Positions 11,213 to 23,492 of a stretch of DNA of 64,000 nt are shown in pieces (within the stretch, counting starts at the first letter, position 1; the number at the start of each line of letters is the position of its first letter). The notes under the pieces were generated by a model. The model searched no databases. It was not told the DNA's origin and was given only the letters and a program-made list of their open reading frames with translations. Location: contig JABYQU010000001.1 of assembly GCA_022264855.1 (NCBI GenBank), positions 496,001 through 560,000 on the forward strand, in the 5' to 3' direction. The translations under genes were made by a program, and so were the position numbers. This DNA comes from Lenzites betulinus. Lineage: Eukaryota > Basidiomycota > Agaricomycetes > Polyporales > Polyporaceae.

Positions 11213-11677
11213 TTGCCTTTGATTCGGCTTGTCGTAGTTCCTCGATGGGCACGCGGACCAGCCGCTCTCCGGTAGTGGGTGCGGGAGCGGCCTCCCCTTC
11301 AGCGTGCTGTCTTTGCGCGACTGCAAGATTATCAGCACCGTGCATCCCTGTAAGGTTGTGAAATCTCGCGTACGAAAGAGGCTCAGAATTCTGAACATGT
11401 TCGGCCACTGCTCCAAAACCTGGCCGTGCACTGCGAGGAAGGCTCGTCAATACCAGGTCACGCGAAACGCGGCGAACCCACCTATCCCCGCATCCGCAAT
11501 CACGTCAAAGTCGTCTCCGATGTCCTCTATGCGCTTGTAGAATTGGGCACTCGCCCGCTCGAGCGCCGCCACCGCTTCGTATTCTTTCTTCTTCTCCAGC
11601 AGTTTCGCGGTAGCCGCTGCGCTCGCGATGGCGCCGGGTGCTTGAGACTGTCTCGAGGCCGCCATCGACGCCCGCAT
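11202..11677 (-). CDS. DAD2: DASH complex subunit DAD2
   Basis: Three exons (11677-11482, 11430-11374, 11320-11202) give 123 aa, a typical size for this small kinetochore protein. DAD2 is part of the ten-subunit DASH/Dam1 ring that couples kinetochores to spindle microtubules in fungi. Recognised features are an N-terminal helix (LLEKKKEYEAVAALERASAQF), the conserved central GQVLEQWPNMFRIL, and the C-terminal GERLVRVPIEEL near the stop. I used the upstream ATG at 11677; the one at 11665 is an alternative that loses four residues. It is divergent from PPT1 with only 216 bp between the ATGs, so the two probably share a promoter. Its 3' end overlaps sequence copied at the inverted-repeat edges. 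Confidence 0.85.
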
Positions 11678-11893
11678 CGCGAAAACGATGTATGTCGGAG
11701 GGTCCGGTGGAATAGCGCACTCGACTCGGTGAACGTCGCGGTCAAGGTCAAAGACGCGCCGGCGTACTCGCGCGACGCGCCTGCGCCTGGTACTGCGGCG
11801 CTCCTTGTCTCGGCCAGCCACAACCTTGCTACGACCCACAACCACCATCCCGCACCGGAGGCTCTGAACGGCCTAGTACTGCCTGTGCACAAC

Positions 11894-13072
11894 ATGCTTG
11901 TGTCTTATGCGCTCAGGTGCTTAAGCTTGCTACCGCTGCTGGTCTGGAATGGCTTCGCTACCCCGGTACACTTGTCAGATCCTCCCCGACGCCCGCTCGT
12001 CATTTGGCACGGAATGGGGGACTCCTATGCATCGCCTGGGATGATCGACTTTATGTCATATATCAAGGATATGCACCCTGGCATCTTCATCCACTCTGTG
12101 TACGTGAACGAGACCATCAAGGAGGACGAACGCGCGGGATTCGTACGTTCTCTTCGACTTGTGCCGCGAACCCCTTCCTCACAGGCTGGTAGTTCGGCAA
12201 CGTGAACGAGCAGATTCAGATTGTCTCGGAACAGCTCGCGAATGTCACCGAGCTACAGGGCGGGTTTGACGCGATCGGCTTCTCACAAGGTGAGTCCAAG
12301 TGTGCCGCACACTGACCACGGTCATACAATTATCACACCGTCCAGGCGGCCAATTCCTCCGCGCATACGTCGAGCGGTACAACTCGCCCCCAATCCACAA
12401 CCTCATCACCTTCGGGTCGCAGCACATGGGTGTCTCGGACCTCCCGGTGTGCCGCCCCTGGGACGTCCTCTGCCAGCTCGCCCGGCGCGCTGCGCGCGGA
12501 GGCGTCTACACGGAATGGGCGCAGGAGAACCTCGTGCAGGTACGTCATCGCTCGCCCAACCGTTGAACATACACCAACATCCGCGGCGGGCGCAATCACA
12601 GGCGCAGTACTTCCGCGACCCAGACAACCTCGACGCGTACCTCACCCACACCAAGTTCCTCCCCTCGATAAATAACGAAGCCCCCGAAACGCGGAACCAG
12701 ACGTACGCCGCGCGCCTCGCCTCCCTCGACGCCCTCGTCCTCGTCATGTTCTCCGCGGACAAGACCGTCGTCCCGAAGGAGTCCGCCTGGTTCGGCTCGT
12801 ACGCGCTGCCCGACCCGGACGACGCGCGCGGGGCCGCGAGAACGCTCGTGCCGATGCGCCTGCAGCCGCTGTACACGGAGGACTGGATTGGGCTCCGCGC
12901 GCTGGACGAGCGCGGTGGCGTCGTGCTCGAGACGTGCTCGGGCACGCACATGCAGCTCGCTGCCGAGTGCTGGCGGCCGCTCGTGCAGCGCTACGCCGGC
13001 GCCGTCCTGTCCGAGCCGCAGGATCCCGAGCGGGCGGCGACGGGTGCACAGGAGGTGCTTGGCCTGCCGTAG
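11894..13072 (+). CDS. PPT1: Palmitoyl-protein thioesterase (CLN1-type)
   Basis: Removes palmitate from cysteines of proteins in the vacuole or lysosome. Four exons (11894-12142, 12193-12289, 12346-12539, 12602-13072) give 336 aa. A signal peptide (LRCLSLLPLLVWNGFA) is followed by RRPLVIWHGMGDSY, the conserved alpha/beta-hydrolase strand and turn. The nucleophile elbow is GFSQGG (Ser at about 114). The acid is in MFSADKTVVPKES and the catalytic His in CSGTHMQL. PPT1-specific segments include LITFGSQHMGVSDLP and YFRDPDNLDAYLTHTKFLPSINNE. The upstream in-frame extension to 11426 is rejected because DAD2 occupies it and the signal peptide begins at 11894. Confidence 0.93.
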
Positions 13073-13187
13073 TGCTGAACAGACTTTGTATGCTATATCC
13101 CGGTATTTTGCTCTGCAGATGCATTGTAGTATAGTTTTGTTGCGACATTAATAGCCCACTATGCGCGACTTAGTATGTCGGAAACGT

Positions 13188-15255
13188 ATCAGATTAGATT
13201 GCGAGCACATTGTCCAGGAATGGCTGATCGATCGATCGCGCTCACTCTGCTTTGCTCTCCGTGCTCGCGGCTCGATATCTCCAGCTAACAGAACATCCCA
13301 TAACCTGCTACACCCGCAAAGAGCTGGAAACATGGTACGTACAGCGTCCTAACTGCTATCAACCGACAGTTTGAATCCTAAACTACCAGAAGTCGTCGTA
13401 CTCAGGCTGAAGAAAGCCGCACCTCGACTGGCACCCCTCACCCAACGGCCACCGTCTTCGGGCGATACTTCGCCAGGAGCTGGTCCATATCCAACACGAG
13501 CCAGTCCAGATCGTTTATGGTGTCAGGTTCAATTGCTGGGCCGATTTGGTACGTCGTCGCTGTGTCGCCGTGTGGGAACATGCTGTCCGGCCCCATCGTG
13601 GGTGCCTCGAAGTCTTCATAGGGTGCAGCGGAGGAGCTAGAACCCGTGCTTGTGTGCCGGAAAGGCGCATCATCTTGGTAGCCTGGGTGGGGGTACCATG
13701 CGCCCATCGCATCTTGAGCCCAGTAGTCCTGAGTCGGGGTCGGATGGACAGCTACGTTCGGCTGCCAAAATTGGAGGCCATTGCTAGTAGCCACATGGAT
13801 GTTCCGTGTGTTTGCCTCCATCCAGGTCGCAGGCTCGATAGCGAACTCTTGATAGCCTTCGATGTCTGGGCTCAGCTCATCCTCGACGCCTGGTTGAGGA
13901 TACGCTGGTCCGGCGACATCTTGAGGCCAGCGACCTTGAACTGGAACTGGTTGGTTGCCGAGTTGCGGCTGCCAATCGGGGAGGTTGTGATTGACCATTT
14001 GGTGGATATTCTGTGTATTCGGCACAAGGGCTGTGGATTGGCCGTATGCGTAGTCGAAGCACGCGTGCGTGACGTGAGCGCACGGCTCTATCGACGTGCA
14101 GCCATATGGGAGCAGCGTGGCTTGCGCTGTTCCGTTGTCTGTTTTGTTGATGGGGCTGTGCGCCCTCTCTACGCCCGGCAGATGCCATGACGAAGATTGG
14201 GGCACAGCGTTGTCGAAGGTGTGGGCTCCATTTGTCCACGGTGGCGAAGGATGTCCATCCCATGTCCCCATGCTAGGAGCGCTACCTGGGCCAGTGTATT
14301 GGCGTGTTCCAGGTGTGTTCCAGCCTCCATTCAAATTGGATGGTAAGTGCTCCCCGCTGTACATGAATGGCCATTCCTGCGCGGTGGCCGAAGGTGTGGT
14401 GTACGATCGCCATGGAAGTGGGGGATCGTGGTGATTGTACGCCAGTGAGGCGTGTTGCATTGATCCCCCGTCGTCAGATGCCCCGCCTGGAGCCATGGGC
14501 CACAACGGCTCACGGAGGCCATTGGAGGACTGCCCGTGTGCGAACCATGGGTGGTGACCACCGGGGAGGGCTGGGGATCCCGAGGAAAGTGCCATGTAGG
14601 GGAGGTGGCGTTGATTGTCCTGTCATTTTTGTCATCGACTCTGAGTATCTGAAACACTGAGAGACTCTCACCTCCGTATATCGTGCTGCCCATGTAGGCT
14701 GTTGTGAAGTTGGAATGTAGGGTGGTGTTCCTGGCCTGTCTGGGGAGCTGGTGGTGGGCACTGCCTGGAAAAAACTAAAGTGATCGTAGGCCTACGTCCA
14801 GTCAGCGGTGTGGCGCACCCAACAGAGATATTATGAACGCCACCTCTTCATGGCTCCTCGGCATGGCTTTCCTCAACATCATAGGCGGGATGTGCGGCCC
14901 ACACGATCTTTGGTTCTCGTCCGAGTCGGTTTTGCGTTGTCGTCGGTCAGAGCGTGTCGGCGGCATGATGGTGTGGTAAGGTGAAGGTACGTCTGTGTAT
15001 GAGGGGAGGAGGTATCTCGCGATCCGTCGGAACGTCTGTTCTCCGTCCAGATATCAGGATATCCCGGGGTCGAGTTCTCGCTCACTGTCACTGTCACGAT
15101 GTGTCCACGTGTTGTGCCTCTGTCGCCCATATAGTAATACGCTAGAACGCAGGGGGGTTCTCGTCACAGCAATTGCGGAAGTGTCATAAACCGCCGCGCG
15201 GTATCCACATATACTACCACATCGAAAGATCAAAAGTACTGTATCCAGGGTATCG
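13188..15255 (-). repeat. Right arm of the 2.07-kb inverted duplication
   Basis: Reverse complement of 4769-6836. Its outer edge begins only 14 bp from the stop codon of the SCY1-like gene (15269), and its inner edge lies 115 bp after the PPT1 stop. The two arms are separated by 6,351 bp. Recombination between arms in this orientation would invert the kinase-to-PPT1 segment without losing DNA. Confidence 0.93.
13438..14966 (-). CDS. Ser/Pro/Gly-rich protein of unknown function, right-arm copy
   Basis: Paralogue of the left-arm gene. Exons 14966-14819, 14760-14672 and 14619-13438 keep frame and give 472 aa. Splice sites are identical to those of the left copy. Exon 1 differs at two codons (Cys to Arg and Thr to Pro). 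Most of exon 3 is nearly identical, but one block of about 30 residues is rewritten: PQPGVEDELSPDIEGYQEF here corresponds to PRPSFEDGLTLRQSSAAFQGYHDF in the left copy. The C-terminus LDWLVLDMDQLLAKY is unchanged. Two open copies with conserved introns argue that this is a genuine gene. The function is unknown. Confidence 0.6.
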
Positions 15256-15268
15256 CTATATGTATGTA

Positions 15269-18200
15269 TCAAGATTTCGCCTCACTCGCATGCTTCTTCT
15301 GTTCCTTCAGAGCGGCAATACGCTGTAAACTGCTCTTAGCCTGGGTGCATCATGTAGTCGCCTTTATGGGGTACGTACCAGTCTCCTCTCCTCTTTCCGA
15401 CGAGCCATCTCCGCGGCCTTATCTTCTTTCGACATCCCTGCCATACTATGGGTCGCCGGGGCATTATCCGCCTTGCCACTATCCGACGGCGTCGGCGAAC
15501 GCACAATCGACGAAGGCCGTGGACTCGCGAGTGGCGAGGACACGCCCACGCGCGAGCTCGACGTGCGGGACGGCTGTGGCGCCAACGATGTCTGCGGACT
15601 GCTCCAAGCGGAACTTGGAGGCTTCGCAGGTGCCGGCGCAGCCCACGGATCCGCCGCCGCGACCGCGCCGAAGCTCAACCCGCTATCGTGCATGGTCGGT
15701 GCCGGCGCCGTCTCGAAAGCGCCTGTCGGAGTTCTCAGCGATTAGCAATCGGGCAGGGAAGAGCGGCGGATGTGCGCCTCTTACTCCAGTCATCTTCGTC
15801 GGCGTTGACGTCCATCAGGTCGTCGTTGCCCCATGGGTTACCCCCGTGCGCCGAATCGACCTCTGCGGCGGCCTCTTCTGCCCAGTCCGGGATCGACGAC
15901 GTGCTTGCCGGGACCTTCGTCGCGCCCAGCTGCATGCCCTTGCTCCTGCTCGTCGCAGCGGCAGCTGTGGTCAGCGAGCGTGTGGGCACGGCGCTCGGGG
16001 AGGTGTATGTAGGGGTAAGGGGTGGCGGTGCGGAAGCCGCAAGGACGGAGCCGCTCAATGAGCCGTTCATGCCCATGGGGACCGGTGCTGAAGTTGGACG
16101 GTCGATCGCAGCGCCCGCTGCGGATGCCATCGTGGTCTGCAGGTCGCTCGCGGCAAGCTGCGCAGAAGCTCATCAGCTGTGGCGGCGGTCCAGTACGTAC
16201 GGACGGGTCCTCTTACCCTCTTCCCGATTGAAGAGATGGCCCATCCCGCAAGTGCACCCGCTGCGCTTGCGGTGCTGTTGACGAGGGGGTTTGCGGAGGC
16301 GCCGTTTAGGGGCAGTGAGAGCGCGCCTGGGATGATTTCTGTCTCTGGGGCGGCGGTCTCGGGCTGCACGGGTGAAATGGATGGTTGGTGAGTGCGATGG
16401 ATGACATACCATTGTCGCTGCGTGTTCCTCGAGTTTCTTTATGAAGAGCTCCATAGCCTTGAATGCCTGGTCACGCACCAGCCTGCAAACGTGACTCTGA
16501 GCATTGACTCATTCGGGCAGAAGGGCGATGGAATGAAAGGGAGTGCATACTTCTCCTTGTCGATCGTCGTGAACGCCATGCTTGGAATGACCTTCGTCGC
16601 GATGTCCTCAATGTCGAAACAGTCGATTGTCGCCATGAACGCCATGAGACCCGCAACGCGCGCGTGCACGAACGGGTCCTTCAACGCACGCGCGAACGCG
16701 GGCACCAGCACCTTGCGCTTCGTGTTGTACCCCAGCACAGGACCGAGCCGTCCGATCAGGATACAGGTGTTCGTGCGGATTGAAGCCTCTGGGTCGGCTT
16801 GCATGCGCGCTAGGTGCCGGAGGAGGTCGTTGTTCATGATGCGTTCGTTGAACTTTTGTGAGGGACATTTGTTAGCGTGAATATGGGAGGTAAGGATATC
16901 TGAACGTACTTTGTCGGAAAGGAGTATAATGGATTTTACGGTTGCTTCTCGTATGAGGGCGACTGTGTCAGTAAAGCCCGTTTGCTGCATAGAAGGTTAA
17001 GCTATGTTCAGCGCGTCCACCTAAGATGGACTCGAGCAAAGACAAACCAAGTTTGGCCAGATCTTGTCCACCACTGTCTTCTTGTCGAGTTTGTCCGCAT
17101 ATTCGGGCAGATGGTCGAGCAGCGCCATCCGCGTACCTCTGTCAGGGCTCGTGTACAGCTTTACGAGATGCGTCAGAATGACATTTGAGTAATCTTCAGG
17201 GGCGACGTTCTTCCCGAACTGCAGGACCAGGGGAAGGATGGTCGCGGCAGATGCGCCCCCGAACTCGAGCGCAGACGCCAAGGCCGGCAAGACGCGGTAG
17301 GAAGCAAACTCTGTCGGAAACGAGGTCGCAGACTCCTTGAGAATCCTGTAATGATACGATAAGATCGTATACGGATATGGGAGTAATGTCGGGAGGACAA
17401 ACTTTAACAGGGAGGCCTTCTCCCCTTCACTGGCGACGTTGAAACCGTCAAGCCCTTCGCAAACCTTGACAAGCCGGTTGCCGGCGAAGAAGCCCGCACC
17501 GTCGCCCGCAGTCTGCGACATGCCGAGCTCGAGGAAGTGTGCGGGCGACAGTCGCGCTTTCGGGTTCGGGTTTAGAAGCTTCTTGTACGCAGGGAAGATC
17601 GCGGTTGGTATCAACCCTCGAGATGCTGCAGTGGGCGGTGAGTGAGGCGGCTGGGCGGTCGCGGGTACACCTTGACTTGGGTTGAATGCGAAGTGTATGA
17701 GGAGGCCGAGGCCGTATGCGTCTGCCGCCGCTGGTGGCAATCTACGGAAAGATGAGCACCCTTTTGTTTACGAGCATATGACGGCGTAGTACTCCTTCAG
17801 CACAGAGTAGCCACCCTTCTTCACTTCTGGCGAAGAAAAGGTTGATGCATCCGGAAGCATTCCACCCATAGTCTGGCAAGGCAAATACATTCATTATTCT
17901 TCCAAGTGGTCGACCGTACATACAACGTACATAGAGGACGGCAGCATCGTCTTTCGGGTTGCTCAGGACATCAAAGCCGCCTAGCTTCCACTCTCCGGAG
18001 GACGATATGAATATAGAATCCACGCGTACGTTACCGTGGGTAGACGATGCAGACTCGTTCAGAAACGACAGGGCAACCTATTTGTCACGTTAGCCGACAT
18101 ATATATTGACTGATGAGGTAAAGAAACGTACCGAAACACGGTGCAGCCCCCAGACGAGCCAGGCTTCCCGCTCTTCAGCACTCTTGCTCTGCCATTCTCG

Positions 18201-18600
18201 GATCGCCGGCCCCAGCGGACGCACACGTTCGGTCATTATATGAATGGTGGTATCTGTTTCCACCACTTCCATGAATTTCAGCACGTCCGGATGCCGCACA
18301 GTTCGCAGCTTGCGGACGGCATTCTTGGCTAGAGGTAAGAGGTTCTTCTTTGCGGGTGTATTGGCCTCAAACTCGAAGATAGACACCGGAGAACTGTCCT
18401 CCTGTACCACACCTGTCAGCGTCACCGAATAGTCACCGTATGCACGAATTCCCTACCCGCTTCGTGCCGTCGTACAGCGACCAGATGGTCCGGTTCTCGA
18501 AAGAGGTGACTTTGTTACCCAAGGAAAACGGAAGAGTCAGTCCAGATTTTTGAACTAAAGAAGACACGGCCGCCGATCCCAGAGTCCTCAGATAGTCCAT
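15269..18600 (-). CDS. SCY1-like (SCYL1/Cex1) protein kinase-like pseudokinase with HEAT repeats
   Basis: Twelve exons keep frame (18600-18457, 18401-18132, 18077-17931, 17872-17793, 17741-17048, 16984-16910, 16852-16551, 16482-16410, 16363-16217, 16157-15785, 15722-15379, 15322-15269) and give 900 aa. The N-terminus MDYLRTLGSAAVSSLVQKSGL is typical, followed by SIFEF, NAVRKLRTVRHPDVLKF and TERVRPL, a kinase fold lacking catalytic motifs as expected for SCY1 proteins. The middle is HEAT-like (NDLLRHLARMQADPEASIR, VRDQAFKAMELFIKKLEEH). The tail is Ser/Pro-rich with DDWSAFETAPAP and a basic end (ERRLRIAALKEQKKHASEAKS). Family members act in COPI-dependent Golgi traffic and nuclear tRNA export. 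A second copy of the last intron and exon lies at 11025-11150. Confidence 0.93.
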
Positions 18601-18836
18601 GTCTAGATGTGGGCTGAACCCCGAGCACAGAGAAGTGTTACCGAGAACGTCGGAGTGAGCGGAGAAGATGGCCTCGGCGTCGCGCGCCACGGCCATCAGA
18701 GGGCGCCTATGGACAATGGGCGCTTCGCGGCGCGTGTTGCCCCCCGCGCGTGGCCCAACGCATCTTGTCTTGTCTCCTCACTGTTTACAACGACGTGCTC
18801 CATCTTCGCGGCGCTTTGCTCGTCGCCGGAGGCGAT

Positions 18837-21800
18837 ATGGACGCGTCTTTCCCTCCTGTTGTACCTCGCCTGCGGATCTCTAGGTTCTCTCCGCAGGCCA
18901 ACCATGAGACTTTGACTCCGGTCGCAGGCCCGTCTCACAATCCCGAGCTCCTCCATGCCGACGATGACGACGAGGACGCCGAGTCGACGCCACGCATGTC
19001 TACCTCCGCGATACCTGGTGGACATTCTCCCCGAACGGGCGCATCGCAGGGCTTGCCTATGGATACTCCAGCTGCGCGCCTTCGTGCATTACTGTCTCGC
19101 GTCCCAAACACTCCCGACAGCGCACCACCACACGCATCGTCTTCTCGCCAACCAGTGCTGCCACCAAACTCTGAGCCTGACTCTGACTTCGAACCGCCGT
19201 ACTCGACTGTGACCACGTCGAGTATCGCGAGGGAAAGTCTGAAGGAAATATTTTCAAGAGCTCTCCGCGATCCTGGGAACACGCCACGGAAGGGCAAGCA
19301 GCGACGGAATAGCATTGATGCGAGCGAAGTGGAGGCTAGCCCACGAGTGGAGGAGGAGCGCGCGAAGTACAAGTGGAAGAGACGAAGTCTGAGCGACGAA
19401 GAGGCCGAGAAGTCCAGTGAGTTTTCAATGTGCGTCCTATGGCTACCGCCTCACGCCGTGCCATAGAACTCGTCGAGCCTTCTGAGCGGTCCTTCCGTTC
19501 CTCTTCTGCTGCCTCCGCCTTTGATGCGCTTCGACAACGACTGGACGCTTCGACGTCTGCCATGCCCACATTACCCCCAGATCGTACGTCCGCCACTCTC
19601 TAAACGCGAAGCCACGACGTGAACGTTTCCCTCAGAGATGGTCATGGACATGTCTATGCCGCCAACCAACTCGAGCACAGATACCGCGATGCGGCGAGGT
19701 GGTATTGTCGACCTTTCCCAGACACCACCCTTAGCGAGCAGTACGCCGATGCGCACGTTCCAGATGTCTGCGCATCTTGACATGGAGACCAGTAAGCACT
19801 CCGGACGCAGGCATCGGCTACCTACTAATCCTTGCAGACCTTCTTGACCAGGACTCGGAAATGCAGAACGCCCTTCAAGGGATGGATAGCTACAACACGG
19901 GCACGCCTGCTCCTAGGCATAGGCACAACAGCACGTCATCCCTGAAGGATTCAGCAGCTCGGGTGCCACGGCCTGCGCCACTGGGCGCATCTCATGCCCG
20001 TCCGCTTTCTTGGAGTGCTCATTCGAAATCACACGTCGTGAATAACCTCCCGCCTGTTGTGCGCCGGGGTAGCGAGGACATCTCTGCGCCATGTACGTGG
20101 TATTTATCTGGATCACATGTCGTACACGGTGCTCAAAGTCTTGTAGCCTCGCGCGCAAGCTCCTCCTTGTCGGGCGCTGATTGTAAGTAGTAAAGCTTCT
20201 GAAGTGTCAACCCCCCTCTGACACTCCGCAGATGCGGAACGGCAGGACGGGGTGTCCCGCGAACGGATGCATGAGCGCGAACGCGGATGGAATTCTCCGG
20301 TGCTCAGGTCCCCAGCACATCCGGGAAGGCACGAACCGTCTCATCGCCATTCGTGGGGATCTCCAAGCAACGGCCGTGCAAGTCCCACCCATCGACTGAC
20401 GCGGAAGGGTAGCGCGGCTTCACTTGTGAGCACTGACGATGGGAGGTCGTCGCGCGCGAGTTCGGTCGCGTCGCGAGCGGATCGTAAGTTTGGTTTGCGC
20501 TATGGTTACGCAAGTACCCAGTTTTCTCAACGATCGACAGATGACGAGCGGACAAAGTTTGTGGATCAAGAGCGCGCCAAAGAAAGGGAGAGGGAATGGA
20601 ACAAGCCGCATCCGAAGCTGTCTCGGTCGTCATCGAGCTTGAACCTCAACAAAAGCGAGCGCGTGCGCACACATAGCACACCTACTCGACCGGACTCTGC
20701 TGCATCGTACCTTTCACCAAATAGGTTGACACTGCACAGGCATGCGTCATCGAACTCGCTCTCGAGCTCTAGTAGACCGAACTCGCCGGCGGGTTCCATT
20801 TCAAGCAACAGCGTAGAGGAAGAAGTCGAACATGTGATCGAGCACCAACGCGAACGAAATTGGAACTCTCCGCACCCGAAATGGGTCAATCCGCTTCACC
20901 ATCGACGCTCACTGTCCCCTCTTCCTAGATCTCCTACTGGTTCACCTCCTCATACTGCCTCAGTCAAGCCTACAGGGACACCCCGCAGCCGTACCAACAG
21001 CACAATACAAGCGCCGAACTTCTCATCCACCAGTAAACCCACCTCGAAGGACAAGGTTTCTCGGCCCAGCTCACCACTACTGCGCTCTACCGCCCATAAC
21101 CAACCCTCTCCCCTCCCACAAGCGAAGTCGCCAGTCCCGTCTCATGATCACTCCGAAGCCTCTGTAAACGGGTATAAATCACACTTTGGGTGGTCTTTCC
21201 CTCAGAAGCGAACACCATTGCCACCTTTAGAGCTCGACCAAGACTCTCCGCGAAAACCCCTTTCCCGACCATCTAGCCGAACCTCCCTGAACGCGCCCCC
21301 GAGTCACATTCCTGTACCGTCGCCACGCAAAAGCTTGCGCGAATCCTCATCTGCATCTAGCCTCTCAGAGAGGAAAAGGAGCCATAGACGAAGCGTGACT
21401 GAGTTCGCTGAATCAGCGGGTGCCATACCTCCGCGCATAGAAGTTGATAGTGTCCTCCTTGATGAGCTCCCTCCTGTGCCCATCGTGAACGGACATGATG
21501 ACTTCTCTTCTGGTCAGTGAGCCTTCACATCGGTTCTGTTCTTTACTCACCGTCCAACCTTCCAGCGAGTGAAGATGAAGCCGCAGCTGTCACCACGGGC
21601 ACGCCTACAGCCAGGCCTATTCCGCTCCCACCTTTGGAAGCCACCACCACGCCTGTGACAGCACCTCCGACAAATGCCAGCTGGAACGAGGTGCCTGCGC
21701 AAGCACTGGATGCACAGTCGGACTCCTCCCTGGTTTCACCACCTCCAACGCCCCCTGCGTCAGAGCCCCAGGGCATGTTTTCTTTGCAAACGCCGCCCCG

Positions 21801-23492
21801 GAGACCTCAGTTCCGTACTCCAAGGGCTGTATTCGAGACGCCCCCACCTCCTCGCGGGATGCCAGACCTTCCAGGGCCCCCATCATCCGAAGACGAAGAA
21901 GACCGCACGCCGATCATGCAAAGCAAGGACCTTCAAGGGGATCTTACTGCGCTGAAGACCCCACGTCCCCCCGGCGCTTGGCTGGCCACTCCAGCGCCAT
22001 CTAGACAGTCCAACAGGGACCCTGTAGCGCGCGCCGGTTCCGCACCGCCTGTCGAGCAGAAGTTGCCTTCCTCTGATAGTGGACTGGCCACCCCGCCCGC
22101 AACATTATCACGCGCGAACTCCCTTCCACCCCAGACGCCTGCGCCACCCGGCGGGTGGGTCGACACCCCCGCTCCAGACACCTCCGCGAGGAAGAAGAGT
22201 GCGCTAAAGGTCCGCTTTGATGTCGAGTCCGAAACCGCATCTGAGGGGACATTTGAGCGGCCCTCTGCCGACTCCAGCACAGAATCAAAGGTCCCCCCTA
22301 ACGATGTGTCCAGCGGCGCGCCGTGGGGTATTGCTGCACTGCAGATTGGCGATGTGTCGGCGTCGTCGGCCCCTGCGGAGTCGTCTGTTGAAGCCCCTCC
22401 TACCCCACCATCCTTGCGGGAACGGACCCGCCAGCGCACTCCCAGCATCCGATTGTTGGATGCGTATGGACGGGAGCAGGCCGACGTCCCGCCTCCGCCG
22501 GTGGCGGCGCCAAAGGCGGAGTTGGCAGACACAGAGAATCCAGTGGATACCAATGCTGTGGTCACTGCGACCCCTCGGCGGGATGTGAAAGCTGCGAGTG
22601 CTGCTACCCCTCGCAGTCGGAGTACGGTCCGGATGGTGGATGCAATGGGCCGGGAGATCGAGGAGTCCGTCGTGGAGGAAGATTCCGTGGCCGACCCTCC
22701 CTTATCACGTAGGGAGGCCCTTTATCGCATGCGTGAGACGCTGGAGTCCATGGCTCAAGATTTGAGTGACGCCGACAGGTAGACTTCCGCCGATCTTTAG
22801 CTCTGTCCAATGAGTACTGACATATCTAACAGGTCGAACGAGAAGGCCGTGTTTGATGCCCGGTCGTATGCTTCGTTGGAGGAGCGATGCAAGGCCTCGC
22901 GGGTGACCCGGAGCAAGCTTTCCAAGTCATTGCAGATGGTGCAGAATGCGGAAGTTGAGCTGAAAAGCAAGTATGCGCCTTTGCAGAACAAGATGGCACA
23001 TAATATATCCGAGGTATGCACCGTCGCTCTCTGGTTATTCGTATATGTACTGATACCCGAGGCAGCCCGGTGTCCCTCGTCTCAGCTGGCGCCTGATCAT
23101 CTGGCTCGTCCTGTTCCAGCTTTTATTGCTAGCGATCATGTATCGGTAAGCCGACGTGTTTGAGCTAGTGCATATCGGTGTGCTCACATCCAGTCTTCAG
23201 TTATTCCCGTGCGCAAGCCCGAAAAATATTCCTCACGACATATTACGACCCGTTCTACCCGGAGCTCTACCGCTACCTCGTGACACCCCATACCTCTCAA
23301 CACTCGATACCCCCTTGCCCCGCATGGTCCGTCTCCTCCGTTATCAGCAGCATGCAGCGCGCCGGCCTGAAAGGCGTTGCTGCCGATGCGTGGATGACTG
23401 CCAGCTGCTCTATATCCTCCTATATCCAATCGTTCTGGGTCGGCCTGAACCACGCTCAGGACCCGATCCCATACTCATGGCCACCGACATGA
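18837..23492 (+). CDS. Large low-complexity protein with one C-terminal transmembrane segment
   Basis: Not recognised. Eleven exons keep frame (18837-19416, 19467-19583, 19636-19791, 19838-20092, 20147-20182, 20232-20483, 20541-21512, 21566-22778, 22833-23013, 23066-23145, 23201-23492), giving 1,377 aa. Most of it is Ser/Pro/Arg-rich and probably disordered and phosphorylated. Three related motifs recur in the middle: RERGWNSP, REREWNKPHPK and RERNWNSPHPK. Two Pro-Gly-Trp units follow (TPRPPGAWLATPAP and TPAPPGGWVDTPAP). Near the end is a predicted coiled coil (SLEERCKASRVTRSKLSKSLQ), then a single hydrophobic helix (RLIIWLVLFQLLLLAIMY, about residues 1262-1279) and about 98 further residues with YYDPFYPELYRYL. 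This suggests a membrane-anchored scaffold of the nuclear envelope or ER (inference). The 57-nt intron at 20484-20540 is a multiple of three and could also be read through. Confidence 0.72.

Noticed and set aside
13546..14190. 214-codon plus-strand frame in the right arm
   Set aside because: Antisense to the right-arm gene; its left-arm counterpart is broken into shorter frames, so it is not conserved between copies.
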